Part shown: piece after piece, positions 44,202 through 56,323 of the stretch
Layout of the letters: the number at the start of each line of letters is the position of its first letter
Position numbering within the stretch: the first letter of the stretch is position 1
From: Arthrobacter echini
Lineage (GTDB): Bacteria > Actinomycetota > Actinomycetes > Actinomycetales > Micrococcaceae
Length of the DNA: 64,000 bases
NCBI RefSeq assembly: GCF_008107445.1
Contig: NZ_VSLD01000001.1
Location: forward strand, 1 to 64,000
Direction of reading: 5' to 3'
Notes under the pieces: generated by a model
Told to the model about the DNA's origin: nothing
The model's input: only the letters and a program-made list of their open reading frames with translations
Databases searched by the model: none
Translations under genes and position numbers: made by a program

Positions 44202-45939
44202 CACCACCAAGCTCCCCGTCGCGGGGGCCCTCGCAGTGCGCGATGAAGCGTCGAGGCTGATCCGCCACCACCGGCGCGGGCTCGGGCTGGTCATCGCCCT
44301 GTACATCGGATCCGCCGTGGCCGGTCTCGCCGGCCCGCTGCTGCTCGGCGAGCTCGTCGACGCACTGTCCGCGGGCACCACCCGGGGCTTCGTGGCACTC
44401 GTGTCGCTGGCCATGCTCGGGTTCCTGATCGTGCAGTCGGTGCTCCGCCGGTACGCGGTCCGCTCGGGCATGGTCTTCGGCGAGCGTGTCTTCGCCGAAC
44501 TGCGCGAGGACTTCATGCGTGACATGACGGCGCTCCCGCTCTCCACGGTGGAGAAGGCCGGGACGGGCGATCTCGTGGCGCGCACCACGAACGACATCGA
44601 GGCGGTGTCCCACACCGTGCGCTTCGGCGTCCCCCAGGTCGTCGTGTCGGTCGTGACCATCGTCCTCACCCTCGGCGTCGCGGTCCTCACCTCCCCCGTC
44701 CTGTCCCTCGCCCTGCTCGTGGGTCTTCCCCTGCTGTGGGCCGTGACCCGCTGGTACCTCGGGCGCAGCGCCCGGGGTTACATGCGGGAGCGCGAGACCT
44801 ACGCCGTCGTGAACGGGACCATCACCGAGACCATCGAGGGCGCCCGGACGGTGGACGCCCTCGGTCTCGGCGCACTGCGGCGCGAGGAGCTCGACCGCGC
44901 CCTCACCGGGAGCTTCCGGGCTGAGCGCTACACGCTGTGGCTGCGCTCGGTCCTCTTCCCGGCCGCGGACATCGCCTTCTGGCTCCCGGCGGCCGCGGTG
45001 CTGCTCTGGGGAGGCTGGCTCGCCGGGCAGGGCATCGTCACACCGGGCGCTGTGGCCACGGTGGCCCTGTTCGCCGTCCGGCTGATCGACCCGGTGGACC
45101 TCCTCATCATGTGGACCGACGAGATCCAGGTGGGCGCGGCGTCGCTGGCGCGGATCGTCGGCATCAAGGACGTGGAGCCCGACCGCACGGCGACGACGGC
45201 GGAGCCCGTGAACGAGGACATCGTGGTGGCCGGCGCCAGCTACGCCTACCGGGAAGGGCACAACGTCCTCCACGGTGTGGATCTCACCCTCGTGCGCGGC
45301 GAACGCCTCGCCGTCGTCGGACCCTCCGGTGCCGGGAAGTCCACCCTGGGCCGACTGATCGCCGGGATCCATCCGCCGACGTCAGGCTCCGTCACGGTGG
45401 GTGGCGTGCCCCTCGTGGACCGCCCGCTCGATGAGCTGCGACGCGAGGTGGCCCTCGTGACGCAGGAGCACCACGTGTTCGTGGGATCCGTCTCGGACAA
45501 TGTGCGCCTGGGGCGCGCGGATGCGCCCGACGCCGAGATCGAGGACGCGCTGCGCAGCGTCGGTGCCCTGGACTGGGTGGAGCAGCTTCCCGAGGGCGCG
45601 GGAACAGAAGTCGGCTCCGGCGCCCACGAGCTGACCCCGGCGCAGGCGCAGGAGCTCGCCCTGGCACGGCTGATCCTCGCGGACCCGCACACCCTGGTGC
45701 TCGACGAGGCCACGTCCCTCATCGATCCGCAGGCCGCCCGGGACCTCGAGCGCTCGCTGAACGCCGTGCTGGAGGGCCGGACCGTCATCGCGATCGCGCA
45801 CCGCCTGCATACCGCGCACGACGCCGACCGCGTGGCAGTCGTGGAGGAGGGGCGCATCGTCGAACTCGGTTCGCACGAGGAGCTCATCATCCTGGACGGG
45901 GCCTACGCCTCGCTGTGGAACTCGTGGCGGAGCGAGTGA
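44194..45939 (+). CDS. ABC exporter half-transporter B
   Basis: 581 aa. The exporter membrane domain is followed by an ATPase domain with an intact Walker A (GPSGAGKST) and Walker B (LVLDEATSLID), H-loop AHRLHT, but a degenerate signature, LTPAQAQEL instead of LSGGQ. It complements protein A, which has lost Walker A but kept the signature. It ends 28 bp from the convergent EIIA gene. Confidence 0.9.
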   Translation: MSSTTKLPVAGALAVRDEASRLIRHHRRGLGLVIALYIGSAVAGLAGPLLLGELVDALSAGTTRGFVALVSLAMLGFLIVQSVLRRYAVRSGMVFGERVFAELREDFMRDMTALPLSTVEKAGTGDLVARTTNDIEAVSHTVRFGVPQVVVSVVTIVLTLGVAVLTSPVLSLALLVGLPLLWAVTRWYLGRSARGYMRERETYAVVNGTITETIEGARTVDALGLGALRREELDRALTGSFRAERYTLWLRSVLFPAADIAFWLPAAAVLLWGGWLAGQGIVTPGAVATVALFAVRLIDPVDLLIMWTDEIQVGAASLARIVGIKDVEPDRTATTAEPVNEDIVVAGASYAYREGHNVLHGVDLTLVRGERLAVVGPSGAGKSTLGRLIAGIHPPTSGSVTVGGVPLVDRPLDELRREVALVTQEHHVFVGSVSDNVRLGRADAPDAEIEDALRSVGALDWVEQLPEGAGTEVGSGAHELTPAQAQELALARLILADPHTLVLDEATSLIDPQAARDLERSLNAVLEGRTVIAIAHRLHTAHDADRVAVVEEGRIVELGSHEELIILDGAYASLWNSWRSE

Positions 45940-45967
45940 ACCTCCCCTGACCCCGGGGGCCGCAGGA

Positions 45968-46459
45968 CTAGTGGTCGAAGAACACCAGCGAGGAATTGAT
46001 CAGTTCGGCGATCACCTCGGCGTCGTGCGCCCGGCGCAGCGACTCGCGGAAGTTCTCCTTGAACAGGCTCCGGGCCGTGGTGGCCAGCACCTCCAGATGC
46101 TCCGAGAAGGACTGCGCCGGCGTGGCCATGAGCAGCACGAGGGTGGCCGGTCCGTCCACGGCGCCGAAATCGATGCTGTAGCCGAAGCGGGTCACGCCGA
46201 CGGCGATCGAGGTCTGCGTCACGTACTCGCTGCGGGCGTGCGGCAGGCCCACTCCGCCGGGCAGTCCTGTGGCCAGCTGGTGCTCGCGGGCGTTGACCTG
46301 CCGGAGGAAACCGTCGAGATCGGAGATGCGCCCCGCACGGTGCAGGCGACCCGCCAGCTGTGTGGCGGCGTCCTCCTTCGAGGACGCCTCCATCTCCAGG
46401 ATCACGAGATCGGCGGTGGTGAGCTCGGCGTCGTACAGATCGGGGAACAGCTCATTCAC
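45968..46459 (-). CDS. PTS EIIA (fructose/mannitol-type) protein
   Basis: 163 aa from GTG 46459, with AAAGG upstream; GTG 46480 is an alternative that would put the ribosome site inside the gene. The phosphoryl-accepting His is in GVGLPHARSEYV, and LVLLMATP plus SEHLEVLATTARSLF match the EIIA type 2 fold. There is no EIIB or EIIC gene beside it, so it could serve a distant permease or regulate. Confidence 0.88.
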   Translation of the reverse strand: MNELFPDLYDAELTTADLVILEMEASSKEDAATQLAGRLHRAGRISDLDGFLRQVNAREHQLATGLPGGVGLPHARSEYVTQTSIAVGVTRFGYSIDFGAVDGPATLVLLMATPAQSFSEHLEVLATTARSLFKENFRESLRRAHDAEVIAELINSSLVFFDH

Positions 46460-46532
46460 GGTGTGCCTTTCGATGATCACGACGGCTACAGTGTCACCAC
46501 CCTAGCGGGGGTACCCGCAAGCCTCCGCGGGC

Positions 46533-47672
46533 TCAGTCGACCGAGGCATAGGGCGAGAGGACCACTTCCACCCGCTGGAACTCCTTGAGGTCGGAGTATC
46601 CGGTGGTCGCCATGGCGCGCCGGAGGGCACCGATCAGGTTGGACGTGCCGTCGGTGTGGTGGGACGGACCCCACAGGACCTCCTGGAGCGGCCCCACGGT
46701 GCCGATGTCCACGCGGTCCCCGCGCGGGAGTTCGCCGTGGTGTGCCTCCTGGCCCCAGTGCCAGCCCCTGCCGGGCGCCTCATCGGCGCGTGCCAGCGCA
46801 GAACCGAGCATGACGGCGTCGGCGCCCATCGCGATGGCCTTGACGATGTCGCCGCTCACGCCCATCCCGCCGTCGGCGATGACGTGGACGTACCGACCGC
46901 CGGACTCGTCCATGTAGTCCCGGCGTGCACCGGCGACGTCGGCGATGGCGGAGGCGAGCGGTGAGTGGATGCCCAGCGCACGGCGGGTCGTCGTCGTCGC
47001 GCCTCCCCCGAACCCGACGAGCACACCGGCGGCGCCGGTGCGCATCAGATGCAGTGCGGGCGTGTAGCCCGCGGCTCCCCCGACGATCACGGGGACGTCG
47101 AGTTCGTAGATGAACTTCTTCAGGTCCAGCGGCTCCTCGTTCTTGGACACGTGCTCCGCGGAGACCGTGGTGCCGCGGATCACGAAGATGTCCACGCCGG
47201 CGGCGAGGACCGTCCTGTAGAACTGCTGGGTGCGCTGCGGGGTGAGTGAGCCCGCCACCGTCACTCCGGCCTCGCGGATCTCGGCGAGCCGGCTGGTGAT
47301 GAGATCTGCCCGGATGGGGGCCTCGTAGATCTCCTGCAGGCGCCGCGTGGCGGCGGGGCTGAAGTTCTCGGTGCTCAGCCCGGCGATCTCGTCGAGCACG
47401 GACTGCGGATCGTCGTAGCGCGTCCACAGGCCCTCGAGATTCAGCACGCCCAGACCCCCGAGCCTGCCCATGGCGATCGCGGTGGCGGGTGACATCACCG
47501 AGTCCATGGGCGCCGCGATCACGGGCATCTCGAACTGGTAGGCGTCGATCTGCCAGGACACGGACACGTCGAGCGGATCACGGGTCCGCCGGGACGGGAC
47601 CACCGCCACGTCGTCCAGCGAATATGCCCTGCGTCCACGCTTGGCCCGGCCGATCTCGATCTCGTAAGTCAC
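46533..47672 (-). CDS. guaB3: GuaB3-family IMP dehydrogenase-related protein
   Basis: 379 aa, TIM-barrel without CBS domains. GTG 47672 has CTGGAG upstream. DDVAVVPSRRTRDP near the start, VIAAPMDSVMSP and ADGGMGVSGDIVKAIAMGAD (in pieces) match GuaB3. The loop that carries the catalytic Cys in true IMPDH instead reads VIRGTTVSAEHVS. The family in actinobacteria is linked to guanine nucleotide metabolism, with uncertain activity. Confidence 0.92.
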   Translation of the reverse strand: MTYEIEIGRAKRGRRAYSLDDVAVVPSRRTRDPLDVSVSWQIDAYQFEMPVIAAPMDSVMSPATAIAMGRLGGLGVLNLEGLWTRYDDPQSVLDEIAGLSTENFSPAATRRLQEIYEAPIRADLITSRLAEIREAGVTVAGSLTPQRTQQFYRTVLAAGVDIFVIRGTTVSAEHVSKNEEPLDLKKFIYELDVPVIVGGAAGYTPALHLMRTGAAGVLVGFGGGATTTTRRALGIHSPLASAIADVAGARRDYMDESGGRYVHVIADGGMGVSGDIVKAIAMGADAVMLGSALARADEAPGRGWHWGQEAHHGELPRGDRVDIGTVGPLQEVLWGPSHHTDGTSNLIGALRRAMATTGYSDLKEFQRVEVVLSPYASVD

Positions 47673-47718
47673 TGCTCCAGATTAGCCCAGCGCGGGTCGC
47701 CGGACGGGCGGAGCGGGT

Positions 47719-49548
47719 TCAGGCCTCCGGCAGCTGGCTCTCGAACATGCGGTAGTACCGGCCCCGCAGCGCCACGAGCTTGCGGTGGGTACCGGACTCG
47801 ACGATCCGGCCGTCCTCCAGCATGTACACGACGTCGGCCTTCTCGATGGTGGCGAGCCGGTGGCTGATGGCGATGATGGTCCGGGAACGGTCGGCGAAGA
47901 GCTGCGAGAAGATGCGGTGCTCGGCGAGTGCGTCGATCGCCGAGGTGGGCTCGTCCATGACGATGAAGGGCGCGTCCCGGTAGAAGTTGCGTGCCATCGC
48001 GAGCCGTTGCCACTGCCCGCCGGACAGGCCGCTGCCCTTCCGCCCGCGCGGATCCTCCATCCAGTTGCTGACGTAGTTCTCGAACCCGTTGGGCAGCTTC
48101 CCGATGAAATCGGCTGCCTCGGCGTCCTCGGCGGCGCGGCGGACGCGCTCGTCGTCGCGCGGGCCGTGCACGTCCCCGAAGTAGATGTTGTTCGCCGCGG
48201 TGGCGAACTCGTAGCGCAGGAAGTCCTGCGACATCACGGCGAGATGCTCGTGCCAGTCGTCGATGCGGATCCCGCGCAGATCGCGCCCGTCGAGCAGGAC
48301 CGCCCCCTCGCTCGGCTGGTAGAGACCGGCGAGAACCCGGACGAGCGTCGACTTGCCCGCGCCGTTCTCGCCCACGATCGCCACGTGCGTGCCCCGCTCG
48401 AACGACATGGAGATGCCCTTGAGGACCTCCGCCTCCGAGCCGGTGTAGGTGAAGTGGATGTCGCGGAGTTCGACGGCGGACGGCGGACCGTCCAGCCGTC
48501 CCGTGGCTGTGGTGGACAGCGGGAACTCCATGAACTGCTCGTAGTCCTTCAGGTTCGCCAGATCCTCGTCGATGGAGCTCAGCGACGAGACGAGGCTGTT
48601 GGCCGTGGTCAGCGCCCGGCTGACGATCTGCTGGACGTAGAGGAACTGGCCCACGGGTTGTGCCCGTGCGATGATCTGGACCACCACCCAGACGAGGGCC
48701 AGCAGCTGGGCGCCGTACTGCAGGGCATCGGCCAGGAGCTGCCGGGGGATGTAGCGCTTCTGGAAGTCGAGCCGGCGCTTCTCGTCCACGTCGCGCAGGG
48801 TGGAGCGCAGGCCCATGAGGTAGCGAATGATCCCGTAGAGGCGCATTTCCGCGATGTTCTGCGGCTTCATGAGATTCGTCTCGATCATGCGCCGCTGCCT
48901 CCTGGAGTCGATCTGTGTGTTCCAGTGCGCGATCTGCTCACGCGAGAGCCGGAACTGCAGGTAGACGCTCGGGATGATCGCCACGAGGACGATCAGCGCG
49001 ATCCACCAGCTGACCAGGAGCAGCGCGCCGATCGCGAGGACCACGGACACCAACTGCGTGAAGATCGCGGCGATCCGGTCCAGGACGCGGGCGTAGGAGT
49101 CGGAGAAGCGCCGCGCTCGGTCGTAGAGATCCACCGTCTCCTTGTCGTCGTAGCGCCAGAACTCCAGCGCGAGGAAACGCTCGTACATGCGGTCACCCAC
49201 GATCGCCCCGACGCGGAAGCTCAGGACCTGCTGGATGTAGCGGTCCACGCTCGTGAAGGCTCCCCACAGGAGCCCGAGGACCACCGTGATGACCACGTAG
49301 ACGAGGGCCGACCGACCGGCGTCGGCCGCACCCGCGTAGGCGTCGGCGAGCGCCGTCGTCGTGAGGGCCGCGAAGTAGGTGGTCACGAGCGGCAGCACCG
49401 CGGAGATGAGGGAGCCGCCGATCTTCATGGCGACGGCGCCCGGCGACGCCTTGGCGCTCACGGCCAGGACCTGCCCGACGGCGTGTGCGTACGGGCGCAG
49501 GCGGATCCTGCGGCGCGCGGTCGCCTCGGGTTGCGGCAGACCGGTCAT
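47719..49548 (-). CDS. ABC transporter, fused membrane and ATP-binding domains
   Basis: 609 aa. Membrane segments occupy about 20-300, with a long cytoplasmic helical region. The nucleotide-binding domain is complete: Walker A GENGAGKST, signature LSGGQWQRL, Walker B IVMDEPTSAID and H-loop SHRLATI. It looks like an exporter homodimer. GGGAGG precedes the ATG. Cargo is unknown. Confidence 0.9.
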   Translation of the reverse strand: MTGLPQPEATARRRIRLRPYAHAVGQVLAVSAKASPGAVAMKIGGSLISAVLPLVTTYFAALTTTALADAYAGAADAGRSALVYVVITVVLGLLWGAFTSVDRYIQQVLSFRVGAIVGDRMYERFLALEFWRYDDKETVDLYDRARRFSDSYARVLDRIAAIFTQLVSVVLAIGALLLVSWWIALIVLVAIIPSVYLQFRLSREQIAHWNTQIDSRRQRRMIETNLMKPQNIAEMRLYGIIRYLMGLRSTLRDVDEKRRLDFQKRYIPRQLLADALQYGAQLLALVWVVVQIIARAQPVGQFLYVQQIVSRALTTANSLVSSLSSIDEDLANLKDYEQFMEFPLSTTATGRLDGPPSAVELRDIHFTYTGSEAEVLKGISMSFERGTHVAIVGENGAGKSTLVRVLAGLYQPSEGAVLLDGRDLRGIRIDDWHEHLAVMSQDFLRYEFATAANNIYFGDVHGPRDDERVRRAAEDAEAADFIGKLPNGFENYVSNWMEDPRGRKGSGLSGGQWQRLAMARNFYRDAPFIVMDEPTSAIDALAEHRIFSQLFADRSRTIIAISHRLATIEKADVVYMLEDGRIVESGTHRKLVALRGRYYRMFESQLPEA

Positions 49549-49587
49549 GACGCACCTCCCTTGTCGGGGAGGGCGGACCGGGAGTGC

Positions 49588-51189
<1,602 letters not shown>

Positions 51190-51394
51190 CTAGAACGCTC
51201 TGCGAAGCCACCCTATTTCCGGCCGGTTCCTGCCCTGGGCCGTCGCCCCTCCGGCCCGGCCCGTTCCCGCCGCGGGCCGCCGATCCGGCGGTTCCCGGCG
51301 GAAGCACGTACTCTTGAGAGGAGTATCTCCCGGCGGATACCCGGGACCATCTGAGTCCGATCGCCGGGTCTGCCGGCCTCGACGACACAACGTC

Positions 51395-51424
51395 GATGAG
51401 CCCCCTGACCCGCTTCGGCTCATC
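51395..51424 (+). promoter_or_regulatory. Stem-loop in the 5' leader of rnj
   Basis: GATGAGCC (51395-51402) pairs with GGCTCATC (51417-51424), ending 19 nt before the RNase J start. A leader hairpin just before an RNase gene could control its own mRNA level, as RNases often do. Confidence 0.4.
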
Positions 51425-51443
51425 AACGAGGGAATGCTGATCT

Positions 51444-53132
51444 GTGAATAAACGACCTGCTGCACTGAAAGCACCACGGGAACTGGCCAAGGGAGCCATG
51501 CGCATCGTCGCACTCGGTGGGATCGGTGAGATCGGCAGAAACATGACCGTCTTCGAGTTCGACGGCAAGCTGCTGATCGTCGACTGCGGTGTCCTGTTCC
51601 CCGAGGACCACCAGCCGGGGATCAATGTCATCCTTCCCGACTTCTCCTACATCCGCGAGCGTCTCGACGACGTCGTCGCGGTGGTCCTTACCCACGGGCA
51701 CGAGGACCACATCGGAGGTATCCCCTACCTGCTGAAGGAACGCGCCGACATCCCCCTGATCGGATCGCGACTCACACTCGCGTTCATCGAGGCGAAGCTC
51801 AAGGAACACCGCATCACTCCGAAGACCATCCAGGTCAAGGAGGGCGACCGCCGCACCATCGAGGGCTTCGACCTGGAGTTCGTCGCCGTCAACCACTCCA
51901 TCCCCGACAGCCTCGCCGTCGCCATCCGCACCGCGGCCGGCATGGTGCTGCACACGGGCGACTTCAAGATGGACCAGTTCCCGCTCGACCGCCGCATCAC
52001 GGACCTCGGGGCCTTCGCCCGCCTGGGTGCTGAGGGCGTGGACCTGTTCCTCACGGACTCCACCAACGCCGATGTGCCGGGCTTCACCACCTCCGAGAAG
52101 GACCTGGCGCCCGCCATCGACGCCGTGTTCCGTACGGCCCCGCGCCGCATCATCGTCTCCAGCTTCGCGAGCCACATCCACCGCATCCAGCAGATCATCG
52201 ACACCGCGCACCGGCACAAGCGCAAGGTGGCCTTCGTGGGCCGCTCGATGGTGCGCAACATGACCATCGCGGCAGACCTCGGGTACCTGAACATCCCGCA
52301 GGGGCTGCTCGTCGATTTCAGGAAGCTCGAGCGCAGCGACGACCACAAGGTGGTCCTGATCTGCACCGGCTCGCAGGGTGAGCCGATGGCGGCCCTGTCC
52401 CGCATGGCGAACAAGGACCACGCCATCCGCATCAGCGAGGGCGACACGGTGCTGCTGGCCAGCTCGCTGATCCCAGGCAACGAGAACGCCATCTACGGGA
52501 TCATCAACGCGCTCACCGAGATCGGCGCGAACGTGGTGCACAAGGGCAACGCGAAGGTGCATGTCTCCGGGCACGCCAGCGCGGGCGAACTCGCCTACTG
52601 CTACAACATCGTCAAGCCGCGCAACGTCATGCCCGTGCACGGCGAGTGGCGTCACCTGCGCGCCAATTCGGAGATCGCCGTCTCCACCGGCGTCGATCCC
52701 CGCAACGTGGTCATCGCCCAGGACGGCGTGACCGTGGATCTCGCCCGCGGGCGTGCCACGCTCTCGGGCAAGGTGGACGCCGGCCTCGTGTTCGTGGACG
52801 GCGACAGCGTGGGTGGCATCACGGAGGAGGACCTGCGCGAGCGCCGCCGCCTGGCGGAGGAGGGTGTGGTCACCGTCCTGGCGATCATCGATCCCGACAA
52901 CGGGGACATGGTCGAGGCCCCCGAGTTCTTCACGAAGGGCTTCTCCTGCTCCAACGAGGATCTGGACAAGGCCGGCGCCGCCGTCGAGAAGGCGCTGCGC
53001 GACGCCGCGTCGAACCGTCAGGGTGGCCGCAAGCAGGATCCGGAGGAGATCATCGAGCGGGCCACGTCCAACTGGATGCGCCGCTTCTACAACCGGCAGC
53101 CCGTGGTGACGGCGATCGTCGTCGACGCCTGA
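51444..53132 (+). CDS. rnj: Ribonuclease J
   Basis: 562 aa from GTG 51444. The metallo-beta-lactamase motif THGHEDH (His84, His86, Asp88, His89) binds the two metal ions; HTGDFKMDQ and SGHAS (beta-CASP motif) follow. The C-terminal domain ends around RRFYNRQP. RNase J has 5'-3' exo- and endonuclease activity in mRNA decay and rRNA maturation. A terminator follows closely. Confidence 0.94.
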   Translation: MNKRPAALKAPRELAKGAMRIVALGGIGEIGRNMTVFEFDGKLLIVDCGVLFPEDHQPGINVILPDFSYIRERLDDVVAVVLTHGHEDHIGGIPYLLKERADIPLIGSRLTLAFIEAKLKEHRITPKTIQVKEGDRRTIEGFDLEFVAVNHSIPDSLAVAIRTAAGMVLHTGDFKMDQFPLDRRITDLGAFARLGAEGVDLFLTDSTNADVPGFTTSEKDLAPAIDAVFRTAPRRIIVSSFASHIHRIQQIIDTAHRHKRKVAFVGRSMVRNMTIAADLGYLNIPQGLLVDFRKLERSDDHKVVLICTGSQGEPMAALSRMANKDHAIRISEGDTVLLASSLIPGNENAIYGIINALTEIGANVVHKGNAKVHVSGHASAGELAYCYNIVKPRNVMPVHGEWRHLRANSEIAVSTGVDPRNVVIAQDGVTVDLARGRATLSGKVDAGLVFVDGDSVGGITEEDLRERRRLAEEGVVTVLAIIDPDNGDMVEAPEFFTKGFSCSNEDLDKAGAAVEKALRDAASNRQGGRKQDPEEIIERATSNWMRRFYNRQPVVTAIVVDA

Positions 53133-53154
53133 TTCCCCAGCGTTTCCGCGTAAC

Positions 53155-53192
53155 ACGAAGCTCCGGCACCCGTGAGGTTGCCGGAGCTTCGT
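53155..53192. terminator. Stem-loop terminator after rnj
   Basis: ACGAAGCTCCGGCA (53155-53168), 10-nt loop, TGCCGGAGCTTCGT (53179-53192): a perfect 14-bp stem 22 bp after the stop. Confidence 0.85.
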
Positions 53193-53525
53193 CGTGCGGG
53201 TCCTGCTGTCCGGATCCGTCCTGCGAGCGCTGCTGTCGGGCCGGGTCATCGATCCCACTCTTCGGGGAGCTCCCGTGGGAGCGAGTCCCCTTTCCCACAT
53301 CCCATTGTCCGCAGGTGGGATCCAAGGGTCCGCCCACTTCAATCAGCGCCTCCATCCCCCTGGTCAGGCACCATGAGGGGGATCGAACGGATCTCCGGCC
53401 CCGAGTCTCCTCCTGGCATACAAGGAGCTCGACATCGCATGCTCTGCGCCCGAGCGTGAGCACGCTCGGCGGCCAGAACGCTTGATCCCACTGACCGGGC
53501 CCCTGCAGAGGGGATGATTCGTCCT
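53193..53525. other. Noncoding stretch with degenerate copies of the repeat family
   Basis: No gene is supported. Several CCCACTG or CCCAC plus GTGGG words and short hairpins occur, which look like decayed members of the array that follows. Confidence 0.5.
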
Positions 53526-53960
53526 GCCCACTGGTCAGCGCCGAACAACGGGAACGACCGGCGAAACCCCACCGTGCACGCGCTCCCTCCCCACCATCCA
53601 CCCGCGACCAGCGGGAACGACGGCGAGCCCCTGCCTTGGACGCGTTACCGCCCCACTGTCGACCTGCGAGCAGTGGGAACGACGGCGAGCCCCTGCCTTG
53701 AGCGCGCTCCTTCCCGACATTCAGCTGCGACCAGTGGGAACGACCACCGCTTCCCACTGGTCAGCGCCGAACAACGGGAACGACCGGCGAAACCCCACCC
53801 TGAGCGGGCTCCCTCCCCACGATCCGCCCGCGACCAGCGGGAACGACGACGAACCCCTGCCTTGGACGCGCAACCTCCCCACTATCCACCTGCGACCAGT
53901 GGGGACGACCGGCGCTGCCCACTGGTCAGCTCCGACCAGCGGGAACGACCGCAAACGTCC
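53526..53960. repeat. Irregular tandem array of hairpin-forming repeats between rnj and groEL
   Basis: The core GGGAACGAC (once GGGGACGAC) starts at 53550, 53613, 53675, 53736, 53776, 53839, 53901 and 53941, giving spacings 63, 62, 61, 40, 63, 62, 40. Most copies read GACCAGYGGGAACGAC. Complementary words CCCACTGGTC lie between some copies, so stems form, for example GACCAGTGGGAA (53729-53740) with TTCCCACTGGTC (53751-53762). A block of 47 bp is repeated at 53528 and 53755 with almost no change. Unit lengths not divisible by three argue against a protein. Function is unknown. Confidence 0.8.
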
Positions 53961-54010
53961 AGCGCGCACGCACCCCCTACCCTGCACGCTCCTCCCCACA
54001 CCCCCGAACA

Positions 54011-54048
54011 CAGCAGCACCCCGGCTCCAGAGAACCGGGGTGCTGCTG
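54011..54048. terminator. Stem-loop terminator after groEL
   Basis: CAGCAGCACCCCGG (54011-54024), 10-nt loop, CCGGGGTGCTGCTG (54035-54048), perfect 14 bp, 32 bp beyond the groEL stop on the minus strand. Confidence 0.8.
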
Positions 54049-54079
54049 CATTCAGTTACGCGGGACGAGCCCTGGCGTC

Positions 54080-55705
<1,626 letters not shown>

Positions 55706-55723
55706 TCAGGCTTGTGCAGCAAG

Positions 55724-55750
55724 AAAAACCCCGGCCAGTGCGACCGGGGC
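55724..55750 (-). terminator. Rho-independent terminator between groES and groEL
   Basis: On the minus strand CCCCGG, a 9-nt loop and CCGGGG are followed by TTTTT (55724-55728). It sits in the 72-bp gap after the groES stop and could reduce read-through into groEL or act as a processing site. Confidence 0.7.
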
Positions 55751-55765
55751 TCTTCTCAGGGGCTA

Positions 55766-56062
55766 CTACTTGACGACGATGGCGAGGACGTCGCGGGCGG
55801 AGAGCACGAGGTACTCCTGGCCGCCGTTCTTGACCTCGGTTCCGCCGTACTTCGAGTAGATGACGACGTCGCCCTCGGACACGTCGATGGGAACGCGGTT
55901 GCCGTTGTCGTCGATACGACCCGGTCCGACGGCTACGACCTCGCCCTCCTGGGGCTTCTCCTTGGCCGTGTCCGGGATGACGAGGCCGGAAGCAGTGGTC
56001 TGCTCGGCTTCGAGGGGGCGGACCACAATGCGATCCTCAAGGGGCTTGATAGAGACCGACAC
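55766..56062 (-). CDS. groES: 10 kDa co-chaperonin GroES
   Basis: 98 aa from GTG 56062, preceded by AGGAGAG; the frame stays open upstream without meaning. [13 protein letters not shown], the mobile loop [17 protein letters not shown] and [10 protein letters not shown] are conserved GroES features. It caps GroEL. Control is by the two CIRCE sites upstream. Confidence 0.96.
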   Translation of the reverse strand: MSVSIKPLEDRIVVRPLEAEQTTASGLVIPDTAKEKPQEGEVVAVGPGRIDDNGNRVPIDVSEGDVVIYSKYGGTEVKNGGQEYLVLSARDVLAIVVK

Positions 56063-56157
56063 TCGGGCTCTCCTTTGCGTTCGATTCCAATGGAGTAAAG
56101 GCCTTCGGGCTGGGCGTGTACCGTCGTCGCGGTGCCGGTGAACGCTGCCCTCGCAGG

Positions 56158-56184
56158 CTGGCACCCACAAGGAGCGAGTGCCAA
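56158..56184. promoter_or_regulatory. CIRCE operator (HrcA site) 2, downstream of the groES promoter
   Basis: CTGGCACCC-N9-GAGTGCCAA, one mismatch between arms. It matches the CIRCE plan (TTAGCACTC-N9-GAGTGCTAA) and overlaps the transcribed leader of groES. Confidence 0.8.
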
Positions 56185-56189
56185 CTCCG

Positions 56190-56218
56190 ACTGTATGCAA
56201 CGGCTGGCACTCGGTCAA
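56190..56218 (-). promoter_or_regulatory. groES promoter
   Basis: On the minus strand TTGACC (-35, 56213-56218), 17 nt, TACAGT (-10, 56190-56195). This is close to the SigA consensus, and the promoter sits between the two CIRCE repeats, with the -35 box inside one of them. Confidence 0.75.
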
Positions 56219-56230
56219 GGTGAGTGCCAG
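56204..56230. promoter_or_regulatory. CIRCE operator (HrcA site) 1, overlapping the groES -35 box
   Basis: CTGGCACTC-N9-GAGTGCCAG, perfect arms. HrcA bound here would block the -35 box; release on heat shock would raise groES and groEL expression. Confidence 0.88.
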
Positions 56231-56311
56231 CCAGTAGACGACGACGCCGGCGGGCGGCCGATGACAGCGGCCGGTCGGCGGGCGGACGCCGGGAGCAACA
56301 GCTGCGTCCCC

Positions 56312-56317
56312 TAGGCT
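56312..56317 (+). promoter_or_regulatory. -10 element TAGGCT (leaderless start)
   Basis: TAGGCT, 6 nt before ATG 56324 with no Shine-Dalgarno. Confidence 0.5.
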
Positions 56318-56323
56318 GACCGG

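Noticed and set aside
46459-46480. Upstream GTG start for the EIIA gene
   Set aside because: It would place the likely ribosome site (AAAGG) inside the gene; GTG 46459 is better placed.
53526-53960. CRISPR array
   Set aside because: Repeat cores are imperfect, 'spacers' are themselves repeated, spacing is irregular and there are no cas genes.
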